Below, one piece after another: positions 1 to 12,066 of a stretch of DNA of 64,000 nt. The notes under the pieces are model-generated. The model ran no database searches, was not told where the DNA came from, and worked only from the letters and a program-made list of their open reading frames with translations. Source of the DNA: Aporrectodea caliginosa. Its lineage: Eukaryota > Annelida > Clitellata > Crassiclitellata > Lumbricidae. The position numbers and the translations under genes were made by a program. The DNA lies in the NCBI GenBank assembly GCA_020284085.1, contig JACEVL010001191.1, positions 549,501 to 613,500 of the forward strand, written 5' to 3'. How positions within the stretch are numbered: position 1 is the stretch's first letter; each line of letters starts with the position of its first letter.

Positions 1-1350
1 CAAAATTCTAGGTCAGGACGCAAGTGTACGTCCTCTTTTTGGACTCTAACGGAAACACTGCTAAGGACGGGACACCCTGACGTCTGGTGTTTTGTGAAAA
101 TGAAGCAGCAGTGTAGTAGCCTACTCACAGACTTGTTTCAACGTAGACTTGAAAAACTAGGTGTCTTGTGATGGACGGCAGCCGTTGATTCTTCCTGTGT
201 TAACATTTCGTCCATTGCTTTGGTCCATGATGTACTGACCGGGTAAATATTTCATTGTTCAGCAAAATAAAGAATTAGATTTCAAGTTCACTGTCTTGAT
301 TCAGAAAGGACTTACTTAAACTTATGCCACGTATTGACTGCGAATGTATGTAGCCTACAGGCGTCTATCTCAAAGAGTGGATACAACTCTCCAAATTCCA
401 GATGCTATGTGGAATTAATGCCATGCACCGTTTGGATTTCTTCTGTCTAATGTAATCTGGAAATTTGTCACAATGCTTCCTTCGATCCTTAGGGAGCCAT
501 ACCGAGAACCGCCGTATAACGAACTTTGTGTTACAATGAGACGACTTTCTACAGCTGAACTGAATTTAGGATCCATGTCCAAGACCGTTTCATGTAGAAA
601 TTCTTGCTTTGAGCAAGTAAGTAAGTGTGTTCTTTATTAAACAATGCAAACGCACGGCGCTGTACATACAAAGTTACCAAAATAGTAGCAGACAAGTTAG
701 TAGGCCTAAATAATGATTAAACTAAAAACAGTGCGGCCTAGCTGTACAACATCCTAGCCAGAAAACCGCGCCTGGTTAGGGAATCAAATCTAGAAAAAAA
801 CACCGTTATGTGAGCGTGGTCGCAGATCATGATGGAGCGTGTTATAAGGAGTTTCTGATGTAGGCCTACAGTAAATTCAGCTCTGATCATTGACCGAAAT
901 TCACCACAGGAAGACACATCAGTTTGATTTGAAAAAGCCATCGATCGATTGCCATTTGCCACCCATTGCGTTGTAGACTAATAGGCGTCCTTTGATTTCA
1001 TATCACAGCAGACGTCAAACAACCACATTCACTGGGCCCGCATTATGCCACTGACCAGCAGTCAATTTGATACCTCATCTGGTCTCCTCCTCGTCATTGT
1101 CATCCGTCAGGTTTTTTTTTTATCTCCTGTCAGGTTCCCTGTCAATGTAATGTATATGGTCTGGATTCCAGTTAATTGGCCAGTGTTAATATTCTGTGAC
1201 TTTCTGTCTTTGCATGTTGCTACATGTTTTGACGAATATGACTGTGATCCGCGGAATCGATGCTCTGCGCAAATGCCAAGCGTGAACGCTGCACATGCCT
1301 ACATCAATAACATTCACGCCATCCCACGCTCCAATTCATTAGCAGCAATG
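1..1350. other. Intergenic DNA, no gene recognised
   Basis: No convincing coding sequence. The open frame at 1045-1506 has no recognisable domain and runs into a transposon end. About 628-672 resembles, on the minus strand, the tail of the SINE copies at 11.5 and 18.2 kb (poly-T/A-rich stretch, then a segment with the word GCGCTGTACAT). TAGGCCTA-like words recur (near 115, 340, 703 and 858). Confidence 0.6.
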
Positions 1351-1715
1351 CAGAGGTTCCCAATCTTTTCTATGCCCCGCACCCTTGGAAAAGGTTTGAC
1401 CAGTGTTCGCACCCCCTACAAAAGTATTACCACATTTCAAGACGCCTACACGAAATTCTTAGGCCTACTACTGAAACTTGTGCTTACAAGCCTTAGTTTA
1501 GTCTGACAGGTATATACCTTGTTACATGGAAATAAACTTCTAATCTTAAGGTCTAACCCACACTTATCCTATGGCGGCTCAAAAATTTATAATGTATTCT
1601 TATAATTCATACTTTCCTTCTTTGTCGCACCCTTGAAATGACATGCTCTGGTGTGTGTGTGTGTGTGTGTGTGTGTCTGCTCTGGGGTGCGCGCATCCCA
1701 GTTTGGGAACCCCTG
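1351..1715. mobile_element. Possible hAT-type MITE
   Basis: The ends form imperfect inverted repeats: left CAGAGGTTCCCAATC, right (reverse complement) CAGGGGTTCCCAAACTG. This end sequence is typical of hAT elements. The 8-bp flanks do not match well, so boundaries are less certain than for the other hAT elements here. A short (GT)n run lies at about 1652-1676. No transposase is seen. Confidence 0.5.
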
Positions 1716-2084
1716 CACAGACTGTGGCAAAATTTTTATGTCGATTCCTTTCTCTGAACTTAGCTAGGGGTTATTCAGTTCACCGTGTATTAAAGATCAC
1801 TGAGCGAAGTTAAGATCCACCATTTTAAAATGGTCAGATTCGTGTATTTGACCGGTTAAGATTTCTTACGTTGACACCGGTTAGGCCTAAGGCAATGCAT
1901 TTGGCCAGGTGCAAATTTGTATCTTTTACCGAGCGTTGGCGTAATGCATGTAGTTGGCCGGTTAATAATTTTGGGTTTTTGTACCTCCGTTTAATAATTA
2001 TAGTGGTAGCCTAATGGGCGGTGAAGATTCATAATTTGATAACTTAACCGGGTGGAATACACCAAAAACTTTAACTCTTATCGC

Positions 2085-2572
2085 CCCATTTGCGCACACA
2101 CCAATACCCGTTTATTCTCCATAAAATCTGTTGGCTCCACAACCTGGAACATGCTTCCCTCTCACATACGTTGTGCCCTCCACCTACGGCACTTTAAAAA
2201 ATGCTGCATGCCTACCTGATTAATGGAAATTAGCTATAACCTACCCTGCCGGATATTCTTTTTCACTGTTAGTTAAGGTTTTTGGTTGTTTTTTATATTG
2301 CCATAGTGTTTTGAATCGAGTTAATCATTTACTGTGTGATATGTACTATACTGTTTGCATTGCTGTAGGCCTACGTAACTTGATGTTACACTGTTTATCA
2401 AGAATTTAGCTAAGTCATATTTCTGTAATGTTGTTCTAGGTGTCCCTAGTTAGCGGGATCTTGATCCCTTTTGGGACTCCTCTTGCGGCCAATCCGAATA
2501 CTTTATGTTGAAATGTTATGTGTTTTCATTTGGCTTCAATAAAAGAGATTTGATTGATTGATTGATTGAATA
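2085..2572 (+). mobile_element. LINE 3' end fragment (CR1/L2-like)
   Basis: A degraded reading frame contains a WNMLPSHIR-like stretch followed by a basic HLRHFKK segment. This resembles the conserved C-terminus of non-LTR reverse transcriptases (WN-LP then an FK-x-L helix). It is followed by a short 3' UTR, an AATAAAA-like sequence and a (TTGA)n tail at about 2553-2569. Only the last few hundred bases of the element remain. Confidence 0.6.
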
Positions 2573-2606
2573 GGGCCTACATGTATCTTAACGGTTCAGT
2601 TTTAGG

Positions 2607-3010
2607 CAGGGCTGTTAAAGGCTTGGTTTTTTGTTTTTTTTTTGTTTTGTTTTTAAACAAAAAAAAAAAACAATCACAAACAAAAACCGGAAATTTTGTT
2701 TTTTACAAATTTCAAAATTATAAATGCCAGAAATGTCGTCTCGTCAACTCTCTTGGCAATAATTATTGTTGTATGGTCTTTGTTAACTTCGTTTTATGAC
2801 ATTCTACGGTTCTACTGTTCTAGTTAATTTCATTTAGGCTATAGGCCTATGCATCTGATTAATTTTAACCTATTATGCCATTTTTATGAGTTTTATGATC
2901 CGAAATAGGAAAATCTCAAAACAAAAACCAAAAACAAAAAAACTAAATAAAACCATAAAACCAAAAAACCAACACTTCATTTTTAAAAAGTTTGGTTTTT
3001 TGCACCCCTG
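2607..3010. mobile_element. hAT-type MITE with 8-bp TSD
   Basis: The element is bounded by CAGGGCTG and CACCCCTG ends and flanked by perfect 8-bp duplications GTTTTAGG (2599-2606 and 3011-3018). The inside is rich in A and T homopolymers with no coding capacity. TIR match is short; the exact duplication is the main support. Confidence 0.75.
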
Positions 3011-3018
3011 GTTTTAGG

Positions 3019-4494
3019 GAATCTTTACCGCTGGTTAAACTTGTGATGATAGGCGGTAAAAATCCACTTGTACCGTTAAGAATAGCAACCTTTTACTGGG
3101 CAGATTTTAACACCGGATTTTATCATATAAAGGGCAGTAAAATAAAGATGAAGAGACTTGTGAAACCGAAGATAGCGAGAAGACAAATCGATTGTTTTCG
3201 AGAAATAAGAGTTAGGCTAAGTCGTTGCTCGATCCCCGTCGAAGTTCTTTACACAGCGTTAGGGCGTAGTAAACATTGAGAGCTAGTGAACTGCGGTTTA
3301 ATGTGTTAGCGTAGATAAGTCCAGTTTAAGGTTTAATAAAGTGTGAAGGCTGTCGGACGTTGATTGTTGGAATTGGTGTTGCTCGAACCGCCTGATAGAC
3401 CTACACGGGATCCATCGGGTCATCTCTGAGGTTGTGGCACTGGTCATCTCTGAGCTGGGGTTGTGGCACTCTGGTACGAGTCACAAATTCACTCGGCAGA
3501 GAAAGCAAAACACTCTTTGTCTGGAACGACCCGGGTGGAAAGAGAGTGGAGAACATTACACGATTATCTACAGTTCAATTATAGCCTACACATGTTTGAG
3601 CATAGAACTTTAACGCCGAGAGTGTAGCCTACTAAAAGCGAATGGAAAACCAATGCAATAGGCCTACGTCTTTTTTACGTATAGGCCCTAAATCCGAGCA
3701 TTATAGCATAATAATAATGCGTTGACAGTTAGGCTACTGTAGACAGTTTTTCATTTTTTTAATTTAAGTTTTCCCCTTAAAATATTAGGCCAATGACCAA
3801 GTCACGGACAGTATTTGTCTTACAAGGTTTTTAATGGAAATTTCATTGACGGCAGCCTCGGTGACAAATTTTCTCCAATTCACGAACTGTAGGCACGATT
3901 TTAAGTTTGAGCCATAATTATTACGTAACATTCAAATCACGATTTATCAAAAGTTGTCATGAAGAGACCCACATCGAGTGCATATAAAACTTGTAACTTG
4001 TCTTGTTGCTATTATGCTAGAAACATTCGGTTTTCACATAAATCTTCAGAAAACAGTTTTTAATTATTGTCCCACTTCGTGAAGGTTCTCTCATACACAA
4101 TCACCTACGTCAAAATAAGTCCAAATATAAAATGAAGGTCCAACTTTTGAAGCTATAGCTTACAACACTTTGAACTTCTATCGTCTCATTCCTGCAATTA
4201 CCAGTGGTGATGAAAATTACTCCACAAGGTTTTAAAAACTTGCGTCATCTAGCCTATCCTGTATTCCGGATTCAATCTTTCTCGATCCAGACGCATTCCG
4301 GCTAAGCAGCTCCTCTCTCTGCATTGTCGCCTGGGAACCGATCTGCACTCGATCATAATTATCTGACCCTCTGGAAATCGGACTCGGACCTCCTTCCGAC
4401 AACCTTTGAACAACCCCTCTGACTCGACGCAGAGTTCGTTAATAACCTGGTGCCCTGCGGTTTCGCTTTCGAGTGGCGCTTTAGAAGTTTGGGG
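3019..4494. other. Duplicated flank material, no gene
   Basis: No coding sequence is recognised. The stretch around 3770-3970 resembles segments at 9250-9400, 12260-12420 and 24540-24720, which all lie 5' of DEG/ENaC copies or relics, so this is probably part of the ancient duplication unit. A decayed relative of the 63-bp palindromic mini-element (TACTAAAAGCGA core) lies at about 3607-3660. Confidence 0.5.
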
Positions 4495-4502
4495 AGAACG
4501 AT

Positions 4503-5703
4503 CAGTGGCGGCTCTAGACTTTTGCAACAGGGGGGGCCACGGGGGGCCGGGGAAACAGATGGAGGGGCCCGTCTATTTTCGTCAAAAGTGAGAATGGTGA
4601 CAAGAGACCTAGTATTGGAGCTACATGAATTGTTTAATCAACAGCCTCAAGTTAAGACACAAATGGAAACAGACTCACTTTGTTAAAAGTAAAACCTATG
4701 AACTACAAGCAATACATGCCCTTTTAATTAAGTGCAAGTTTTATTAAGACTGTCATGCCTAGAGTCAAACTGTTCCACAAAGGCACCCATGATAATCGAC
4801 TCTGCACGAACACATTCAACTAACAGCATTGATAAACTGCTCTCTGAAACGAATATCAGACATAATTATTTGCTTTGCAGATATGTCTAATATCAGAAAA
4901 GACTTGTGTTTTGGCGTTAAAGATTGTAGGCCTATACCAATCATAATAGTAGGCTAAGCGAATGGTCAGAGAATTGTCGATTTAGTTCGGAATGATATAG
5001 GCCTAATAACTGGATGTAGACAAGTTGCCTAAATGCAGTCTGTGGGTCCACTTCAGAACGATGCCCAGAGTTTTATCTGCAGCAGAGCCCGAAAAGCGCC
5101 TGGGCATTTTATTAACACACTGTTTGAGTAGTACAGTTTTAAGTTCGTTGAGGAAGGATTCAGATAGAGTCTCAGTGTGTCGGCGTAGGTCTAAAGGAAG
5201 GGCGTTCCAAACCTACCACTGAAAAGGCTCGATTCTTCATAGTTGCAGTATGAGCGAACGAAACCAGGAGAACTCCCTTTTCCGTACAGCATTGGGGATG
5301 ACGTCCTTGGATACCCGAAGTCAGACAGCATTGCTCTCGGAGGCAAATCGGGCGAAGCCTTAGCTGGTGATGTCGCCATACCAGGGCAGCTACCCTGTAC
5401 TCAATATGCTTGCGCATAGGGAGTCAGTGATGGATAGCAGGAAGTAGCTTATACGACAAGAAAATAGTTAAGACTCCAAGGAAGTAAATATATAGGTCGT
5501 GTCTGTGAAAACACCACGAATAAAATGACATCGGATTTCATCATGCATCATGCTTAAAGCAAGTAAGTCATACCTTTGAAAATATCAAAATTAAATTATA
5601 CCATATTTCATAATATTTTGGAATAAAATTTGGGGGGCCAGTGGGGGGCCACAACCTCAGTTGGGGGGCAAGTGCCCCCTGGCCCCCTGTAGAGCCGCCA
5701 CTG
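4503..5703. mobile_element. hAT-type element with 8-bp TSD, containing a LINE fragment
   Basis: Inverted repeats CAGTGGCGGCTCTA at both ends (right end read in reverse) and perfect 8-bp duplications AGAACGAT (4495-4502 and 5704-5711). Subterminal G-runs (GGGGGGCC) occur at both ends. No transposase frame is seen. A LINE remnant on the minus strand (about 5030-5240) lies inside. Confidence 0.85.
5030..5240 (-). mobile_element. LINE reverse transcriptase C-terminal remnant
   Basis: Minus-strand translation gives VWNALPLDLRRHTETL followed by a helix rich in Leu and Lys. This matches the conserved C-terminus of CR1/L2-like non-LTR reverse transcriptases. It lies inside the hAT-type element at 4503-5703, so either it landed there or it was captured. 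Confidence 0.55.
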
Positions 5704-5711
5704 AGAACGAT

Positions 5712-6475
5712 TAGGATTACGGAAGCTCCGGACATCGCCTACCGACGGCACCAATGATTTGGACCTGGAGAGATTACCCACTGATTGATTTTCCACACAA
5801 CACTGTAGCGGTGTAGGCCTGTAGAATACAGGTAGCCTATAATTATAATTCGAATGAACAGAGAAACAAAGGGAGTACAATAATAATGTGCTGGTTAAAC
5901 AATATTAATGAGAACACAACAAGAACAATATTGAGGAAAGCAATGGCCCATGGGCCTGACAATTAAATCACCGAGGACCAACAGAGATTGTTTGTTCGTA
6001 TGCATAGCAGCCAAATTGCCTGCATCATCAACTGAAGACAATAATGACGATGAATGGTCAAGTCTCCAGGATGCTGTGTTAGTTGGATCAATGAATTCTG
6101 AATGAGGTCCTACCGTCCTACTGTCCTACAGCTCGTTCATACTTCGGGACTGCGCCATGATCACATTGGTCTGTAACTCTGTATGTCTGCACTGATACAT
6201 GTTACACGCAGCCAAGTCCAAAACAGTAATGTTACCAAAGGAATTTTATCGACACTTTAAAACAGAACATTCAGCATCGCTTAACAAATAGAAACGGAAT
6301 GTATAAGGGCCTATCTGCAGCCTCATTTTATGACTTCCCATAAAATGTGAAAATGCATCTACGGTAGCAATAATTGTTTCATACAATGACCGATATTGAC
6401 CATAAACATAAATCTTTTTAAATTCGGATGCAGAACAATTAGTCAGATCCAGGGAAGAGACAATACATCAACGCG
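5712..6475 (+). other. 5' flank of DEG/ENaC copy 1
   Basis: This stretch matches the 5' flanks of the other array members, for example 10826-11200 and 18890-19290 (shared landmarks: the AACAGTAATGTTACCAAA word and a TTTAAAACAGAA word). The conserved promoter block is recognisable at about 6433-6452 (CAGAACAATTAGTCAGATCC). The sequence then jumps directly to the start-codon region: about 150 bp of leader, including the TATA position present in copies 3 and 4, is missing. Confidence 0.6.
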
Positions 6476-8018
6476 ATGCTGAACGAAATCCGTCAAGAGC
6501 TGAGAAGATTTGCCGAAACGACTGGAATAAAGGGCGTCGGTCGCATCGTCAAGACCACAAGCAAGGTAATTCGATTTTTCTGGTTGATCTCCATTCTGGT
6601 TTGCTTTGCATTTCTTCTTTTCCAAGTCTCAAAAGTACTTTCGAACTATACGTCTCACACTGTGACCACAAGTTCCAAAGTGGTTCAGGCTAAACCGAAC
6701 TTTCCAGATGTCACTGTCTGTAACCTTTTCCCCGTCGACAATATCAGCAGGGCAAGCTATATCGAATACCTGAAAACGGTCGATACCATGAAGAAATATG
6801 ATACTCAACAGCGATTCACTAAAGATTCAGCACAGTGGACGTACCTAATGAAATCTATTGAATTTTATAACGTGAACACTCCTTTAACTGAAGAAGTCAG
6901 TGAAATCCAAGATGGCTTCGTTGTGAAGTGTTTACAGTACGGTTGGGACGTGTACATGCCAGCGAAATGTAAAGCCAAGGCAGTTCTCACAACTCCACTA
7001 CAAAAGTGTCACAAGATTGAATTGGACTGGACCAATGGCAATGTTGCCACAGTCACTGTGTTGCTTTTCACGAATAATTTTCACTCGCAGATCATTGATG
7101 GCTACAATCCGTGGATCCGCATGTCGACGGGAACGGGTGCACGTGTCATGATCCATCCCAAGGGAACCTTTTCCAACCCTAAAACTTCGATCAAGGTCTC
7201 TGCGGGAAACCAGCTGAACATTCAGCTGAAACAGACGAACTTCAATCGTCTCCCACAGCCGTATGGCAACTGCACCGAACGGAAGTTCCTCATTCCGTCA
7301 CAACCAAACTCGCCCATCTACAGCACCGGGGCCTGCATCAGCCTCTGCAGACAACGTCAGACGATCCAAAACTGCAGAATGTCTCGACCACAGTGAAATC
7401 TTCACCGATGAAGAATTCAATCTCGTAAACGGTACGTTCTGCGTCAACATCACCCAGACCATCAACGAGACACCACTTCTTCTGGAAGCAGTGACACGTC
7501 GTTTGGAATTAATAAGCTGCTATTTGATCTTCCCGCGTGACAGAAATGCCTGCGACTGCCCAATACCTTGCTCAGAAACATCCTACGACACTAGCGCTTC
7601 ATCTTCCCAATGGCCAAATCCGCTCTACCACCTCTCCTTTTACTAACAACACATCCAGAATAATGTGCACTATGTCAACAAGTTTTCGACCTATGAAGAA
7701 ATCCTTAGGAACGCAGTAAACCAAACAGATGAGGAAACGATAAAGCAGATCAAAAGCCTTCGTTTAATCGAAGACAACTTTCTTGAAGTTTTGATAACGT
7801 TTTCCGATGAAACCATCCAGGAGTTTACATATTCCGCGTCAATCACCTGGGACACTGTGGTTGCCAATTTGGGCGGATTATTCAACCTGTGGCTTGGAAT
7901 TTGCGTTCCAACGTTTGCCGAAATAATAGAACTAATCTACTCGCTGCTGGTCATTGTTTGTTGCAAAAGGAAAGCCAACGTTATTCAAGTGGTGCCTGAC
8001 AGGAAACCAACTTTCTAA
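6476..8018 (+). pseudogene. DEG/ENaC channel pseudogene (copy 1)
   Basis: Broken intronless member of the degenerin/epithelial sodium channel (DEG/ENaC) family, trimeric amiloride-sensitive-type cation channels of the plasma membrane. The first frame (from ATG 6476) carries the N-terminal TTGIKGVGR region, TM1 and a FPDVTVCN post-TM1 motif. An extra A near 7378-7379 (CAGAATGT versus CAGATGT in paralogues) shifts the frame. The second frame then reads the Cys-rich CDCPIPC region to a TAA at 7644-7646 where paralogues have Lys (AAA). The remaining frame carries the last extracellular part and TM2 to 8018. The leader and TATA region are deleted upstream. At protein level it is closest to copy 4 (HSEIF, FSTYEEILRNA). 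Two independent lesions plus promoter loss make a pseudogene call firm unless they are assembly errors. Confidence 0.9.
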
Positions 8019-8108
8019 TGAACAGGAGACTAAGTACACTAACAGTACTGTCTAACGCTGTAATGTGTTTCACGGCCTTTTTCAGAGCAAAAACTGCATG
8101 ATGTACAC

Positions 8109-8607
8109 TATACCCCCAAGCCGCCGCCATAGCCGCCGAGCCGCCGAATTTTTGTCCAAGCCGAATAGCCGCCGGAAATTTTACGGCTTAGCCGAAAAAC
8201 CGCCGAGAATGTTTTTACGCTAGCCGCCGGAAACATATTCAGCTAATTCAGCTAGAACACCCACAAAGTTGGGATTGTAACGTTTTCCCGCTGGTTTAAA
8301 AGAGTTATGACTTTGTCGAATACCGTGCAAGTTCGGACTTATTAAAACTGTACTGTTTCGAATGAATTTTTGTGTGCCACTATTAATTGTTCATTTTTAT
8401 GGCATTGTAGCAGATGTCCTAATGTCTAATTAATTGGCTTTTTGGAACTCTATTAGTTGATACACGTTTTGAACGAACTATGTTTCAAGGCGTATTTTTT
8501 ACGGCTAGCCGAAAAAGGTAGTTTACGTCATTTTACGGCTAGCCGAAAAGCCGCCGTAAATTTTCTCAAGCCCGCCGTTAGCCCAAAAAATTGCGGCTTG
8601 GGGTATA
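8109..8607. mobile_element. hAT-type MITE with 8-bp TSD
   Basis: Ends TATACCCCCAAGCCG and CGGCTTGGGGTATA form inverted repeats. Perfect 8-bp duplications ATGTACAC flank them (8101-8108 and 8608-8615). The interior is dominated by CCGCCG / TAGCCG subterminal repeats, a common feature of non-autonomous hAT elements. It lies 90 bp past the stop of copy 1. Confidence 0.85.
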
Positions 8608-9394
8608 ATGTACACTGACTGCAAGGTTGGTGTACGAAAGGTAAACTGCTTACATCTAGGGACAGAACAGGAACATTATATTAATAACAGCAACTGGAGA
8701 ACCCGAGAAATCCAGAAAAGTGTATTATGTGTATAGCATAGCATTGTAGGCTATTTGTAGACAAGTACTTGAAAGAAACTCTTTAGCTTACATTTTGTTG
8801 CGGTAGTTACTGCATAGTGCCCTGTGCATTAGGCACAAGTGCGACAGAAGTTTTTCAATATAATTTTCAGCATCCCGTTTGAGGGAATCGATTTCCAACA
8901 GTTTCAGCATTGCATTATAATTGGAATTGGCTTGAATGCATTTAGGCTACCAAAATCTATACTCTCGGACGTACAGCGAAACATCTGCACGTGTGTTAAA
9001 CGTTCTGTAATGATCAATAATCTCTGGATGGAGAATTAGTTGGAGCAATATATTCTCCAGAATGGCACGTCGCAAAAGAAAAAGCGCTACTTAAAAATTT
9101 TAAGCTATGCGCATAGCACCAGATTATTCACGAGCTCTGCGTCATCGTTGCTCTGCGTCGCGTCTTTTCGTGCATGGCGCTTCGCGATAAAACATCATTT
9201 ATTATCGCCCACAGCAGGCTTTTCATCTCTTGTGTTAAAGTCAGCAAGAAGTTTTTCCTTAAAATATTCATTAGGCTATGTAAAAGTTTAAGTCATGGAA
9301 AACATTTGTTTGCAAGTTGTTAATGAAAATTTCTTTTATGGCTGCTTGAGAGTCTCAAAAATACTCTCCACTTTAGGCCTATAAGCTCTATTCA

Positions 9395-10426
9395 CAGAGG
9401 CGCGTTTACAGAAAACGGGGCCCTAGGCGCAAACATTTTTGGGGCCCTTCTGAACTTCGATTAAGTCAGAAACTCTGGTGGTGTTTAGCCTATCATGTGC
9501 AAAATCCTACTAAGTTGAACTTGAAGCCGTTTTTGTCACACATGCCTTTTAAGGTGCCAACAATGAATTTTTCTCGGCCTCTCATTATGAGGTCATTCTA
9601 GGCAGTTTTGTCAAAAAACAAAGTACGTTTTCTTTTGCAATGTCATAATCGCTTTCAATACCATGTTTCAGTTTTGCCTCCGTCTCTATTTTGGGGAAAT
9701 TTTCTCTGACGTTTTGAGCAAAATTGTTAAATAATTAAATAATTGAAATTCGACAAACATGGCCTTTGATCGTGCAGAAATTTGCTCGCAGCATTTATTA
9801 TTTGTATAAGTTGCGTTGTTGTCAACTTATTTTGATAAACGAAAATTGATTGATTGATTGATTGCAACTAATTCCAAGATATTGTCATTATAGAGCTATC
9901 TTATTTCGTTTTGCAGCTCCAGAAAATTAGCAACGTTTCATTGCGTCAGATTTTAATAAATATTTGATATTAATAAAATTTCAATTACTATTACTTACCG
10001 GTACTGGTTATCAAAACTAATAAAAGTTTTAAACACCATAAAATGAAGGAATTATCAGACTAAAGATTTCCACACATAGGCCTAAACTGCAGCAGACGCT
10101 GGTTTCTGCTTGTTGGTAATAAGTTTGATGTTATTTTACACAAAAATGAACTATTAGCCCAATTGCTGCCCATATGAACAAAGCAATTATAAATTACTAA
10201 ATTAGACAAAATATACTTTTGCAATTACAATAATAATTACTTTTATGAAATTATCTGAATGTCAAGCTGTACAAAATATAAACAAATATATTTAAAATAA
10301 TCTAAATTTTAAAATGTTATTTTTTATTATTGAAAAAAAATTTTCATTTTCATTGGTTTGGGGCCCCTTCAAGATTTGGGGGCCCTAGGCGCGCGCCTAA
10401 TTCGCCTACTGGTAAACGCGCCTCTG
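9395..10426. mobile_element. hAT-type element with 8-bp TSD
   Basis: Inverted repeats CAGAGGCGCGTTTAC at both ends, and exact 8-bp duplications TCTATTCA (9387-9394 and 10427-10434). Subterminal GGGGCCCTAGGCGC motifs occur near both ends. The 1032-bp interior is AT-rich and carries no recognisable transposase. Removing it restores the flank seen intact at about 12412. Confidence 0.9.
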
Positions 10427-10507
10427 TCTATTCATAAGCATTAAGACCTGCGTGAGATTCCTGCAAAGCGCGATAAAATTGGCCATATACATACATGCAT
10501 TCATATC

Positions 10508-10765
10508 GGGGGCCCGATAGCGCATTGGATAACATCTGGCGTAGAGAGCGAGAGGTACCGAGTTCGAGCCCCGTAGGGCGGATATGCTTTGTAGGCTGCT
10601 ATTAGCGCCGTGTATTGCAGGCTGTCTGTTCTGTTAGTAGTTAAGATTTATGTCTTCTGTCATTTGTGTTCTTGTAAATTGTTTCAATTGCATAATTGTA
10701 CACTGTAACCGATTGCGGTTTGTCAACCGGATTGTTTGAATAAACGAAAATATTATTATTATATA
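10508..10765 (+). mobile_element. tRNA-derived SINE (tail type A)
   Basis: The head is tRNA-like with an A-box region (GATAGCGCATTGGATAAC) and a B box (GAGTTCGAGCC), the internal RNA polymerase III promoter. A body with the CTGTCTGTTCTGTTAGTAG block follows, then tail type A (TGTAACCGATTGCGG... AATAAACGAAAATATT) ending in ATT repeats. It is not a functional tRNA gene: the acceptor stem does not close and no CCA-side stem is visible. Confidence 0.85.
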
Positions 10766-11467
10766 TAGTCTATTATTCTACCTTTAGGCTACACCATAGT
10801 TTATAGTTCATAGTTATGATAAAGTTCAATAATAATGTGCTGGATAAACAACATTAATAAGAACACAACAAGAAAAATATTGAGGAAAGCAATGGGCCTG
10901 AAAATTAATCACCGAAGACCAACGGAGATTGTTTTTTCGTATGCATACCGGCCAAATGGCCTGCATCGTCAACTAAAGACAATAATGATGATGAATGGTC
11001 AAGTCTCCATCCGGATGCTGTGTTAGTTGGATCAATAAATATTCTGAATGAGGTCCTGCGCTGTGTTCGCTTTGGTCTGTAACTCTGTACGTCAGCATTG
11101 ATACATAATTATTACACGCAGACAAGTCCAAAACAGTAATGTTACCAAAGGGATTTTATCGACATTTTAAAACAGAACATTCAGCATAAATCTATACTCT
11201 CGGATTCAGATTCAAATTCAAATTTTATTAGAATCGATTCCATGAACTGTGAATACAATGTGCACGTAGGGCCTTATAGTCATTAACAGTTTACATTTCG
11301 TAAGCGCAATTAACTTAATAAGTAACAGAAATTGAAGAGGTCATAGTCTAACAGGTTAAGTAGTAAAACTCGATTCATGGGGAGAAGAAGCCCAAGGTCT
11401 AATCTAGTCTTCCCAACTATGATGGAACAAATTGATAGGACTTGAAGGGAAACATAAATAATAATAA

Positions 11468-11693
11468 TAATAATATAATAATAATAATATATTTTCTTTA
11501 ATAAGCGCCTGACAAACGCACTGCGCTGTACATTTACATGTTATGCAATTTAAATCTTAACTACTAACAGAACAGACAGCCTGCAATACAACGGCGCTAA
11601 TAGCAGCCTACAAACATATCCGCCCAACGGGGGCTCGAACTCGGTACCTCTCGGTCTCTGTGCCAGATGTTATCCAATGCGCCACGGGCCCCC
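11468..11693 (-). mobile_element. tRNA-derived SINE (tail type B)
   Basis: Minus-strand copy of the family at 10508: tRNA-like head (GGGGGGCCCGTGGCGCATTG, B box GAGTTCGAGCC) and the shared CTGTCTGTTCTGTTAGTAG body. The tail differs: TGTACAGCGCAGTGCGTTTG, TCAGGCGCTTATTAAAG and ATT repeats. The same head and body joined to a different tail indicates subfamilies. Confidence 0.85.
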
Positions 11694-11902
11694 CAAAAGT
11701 AACTTTAAAACACAGTTGTAACCACCTCTTTTAACTTTGACTGCTGCATTTCAAGTAGCACGGCCTTAAAATCAAATTAAGGCAATAAAAAAGTTTGATT
11801 TGTCAGTTCGATTAACTTAGGATGAAAAATAGGCATGGCAGTAGTAAAATCAACGTCTGTTAAGTAAGCACGTGTTTCTAATATTCGAATTTTCTAATAT
11901 TC

Positions 11903-12066
11903 GAGTTCGAGCCCCCGTTGGGCGGATATGCTTTGTGTTTGCAGGCTGTCTGTTCTGTTAGTAGTTAAGATTTGTGTCTTGTGAATTGCATAACTGTACA
12001 CTGTAACCGGTTGCGGTGTGTCAACCGGATTCTTGAATAAACGAAAATATATTATTATTATTAATA
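11903..12066 (+). mobile_element. 5'-truncated tRNA-derived SINE (tail type A)
   Basis: Begins at the B box (GAGTTCGAGCCCCCG), continues through the shared CTGTCTGTTCTGTTAGTAG body and ends with tail type A (GTAACCGGTTGCGG, AATAAACGAAAATA) and ATT repeats. The A-box half is missing. Confidence 0.8.

Larger units (their letters stand above)
8616..11214 (+). repeat. Orphan DEG/ENaC 5' flank, gene missing
   Basis: Segments 8820-9060 (similar to 27085-27330), 9080-9394 (similar to 12175-12415), 10435-10500 and 10770-11200 (similar to 5870-6290) are the same kinds of sequence found 5' of the array genes, in the same orientation, but no channel reading frame follows. The flank ends at about 11205, where the LINE tail at 11215 begins. 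A hAT-type element (9395-10426) and a SINE (10508-10765) have inserted within it. It is read as a relic of a sixth array unit whose gene was deleted. Confidence 0.55.

Noticed and set aside
1045..1506. 153-codon open frame
   Set aside because: No domain, odd composition, and its 3' part overlaps a hAT-type end. Probably chance.
10508..10600. Possible tRNA gene (A and B boxes)
   Set aside because: No closed acceptor stem, and the sequence continues into a shared SINE body and tail present in four copies.
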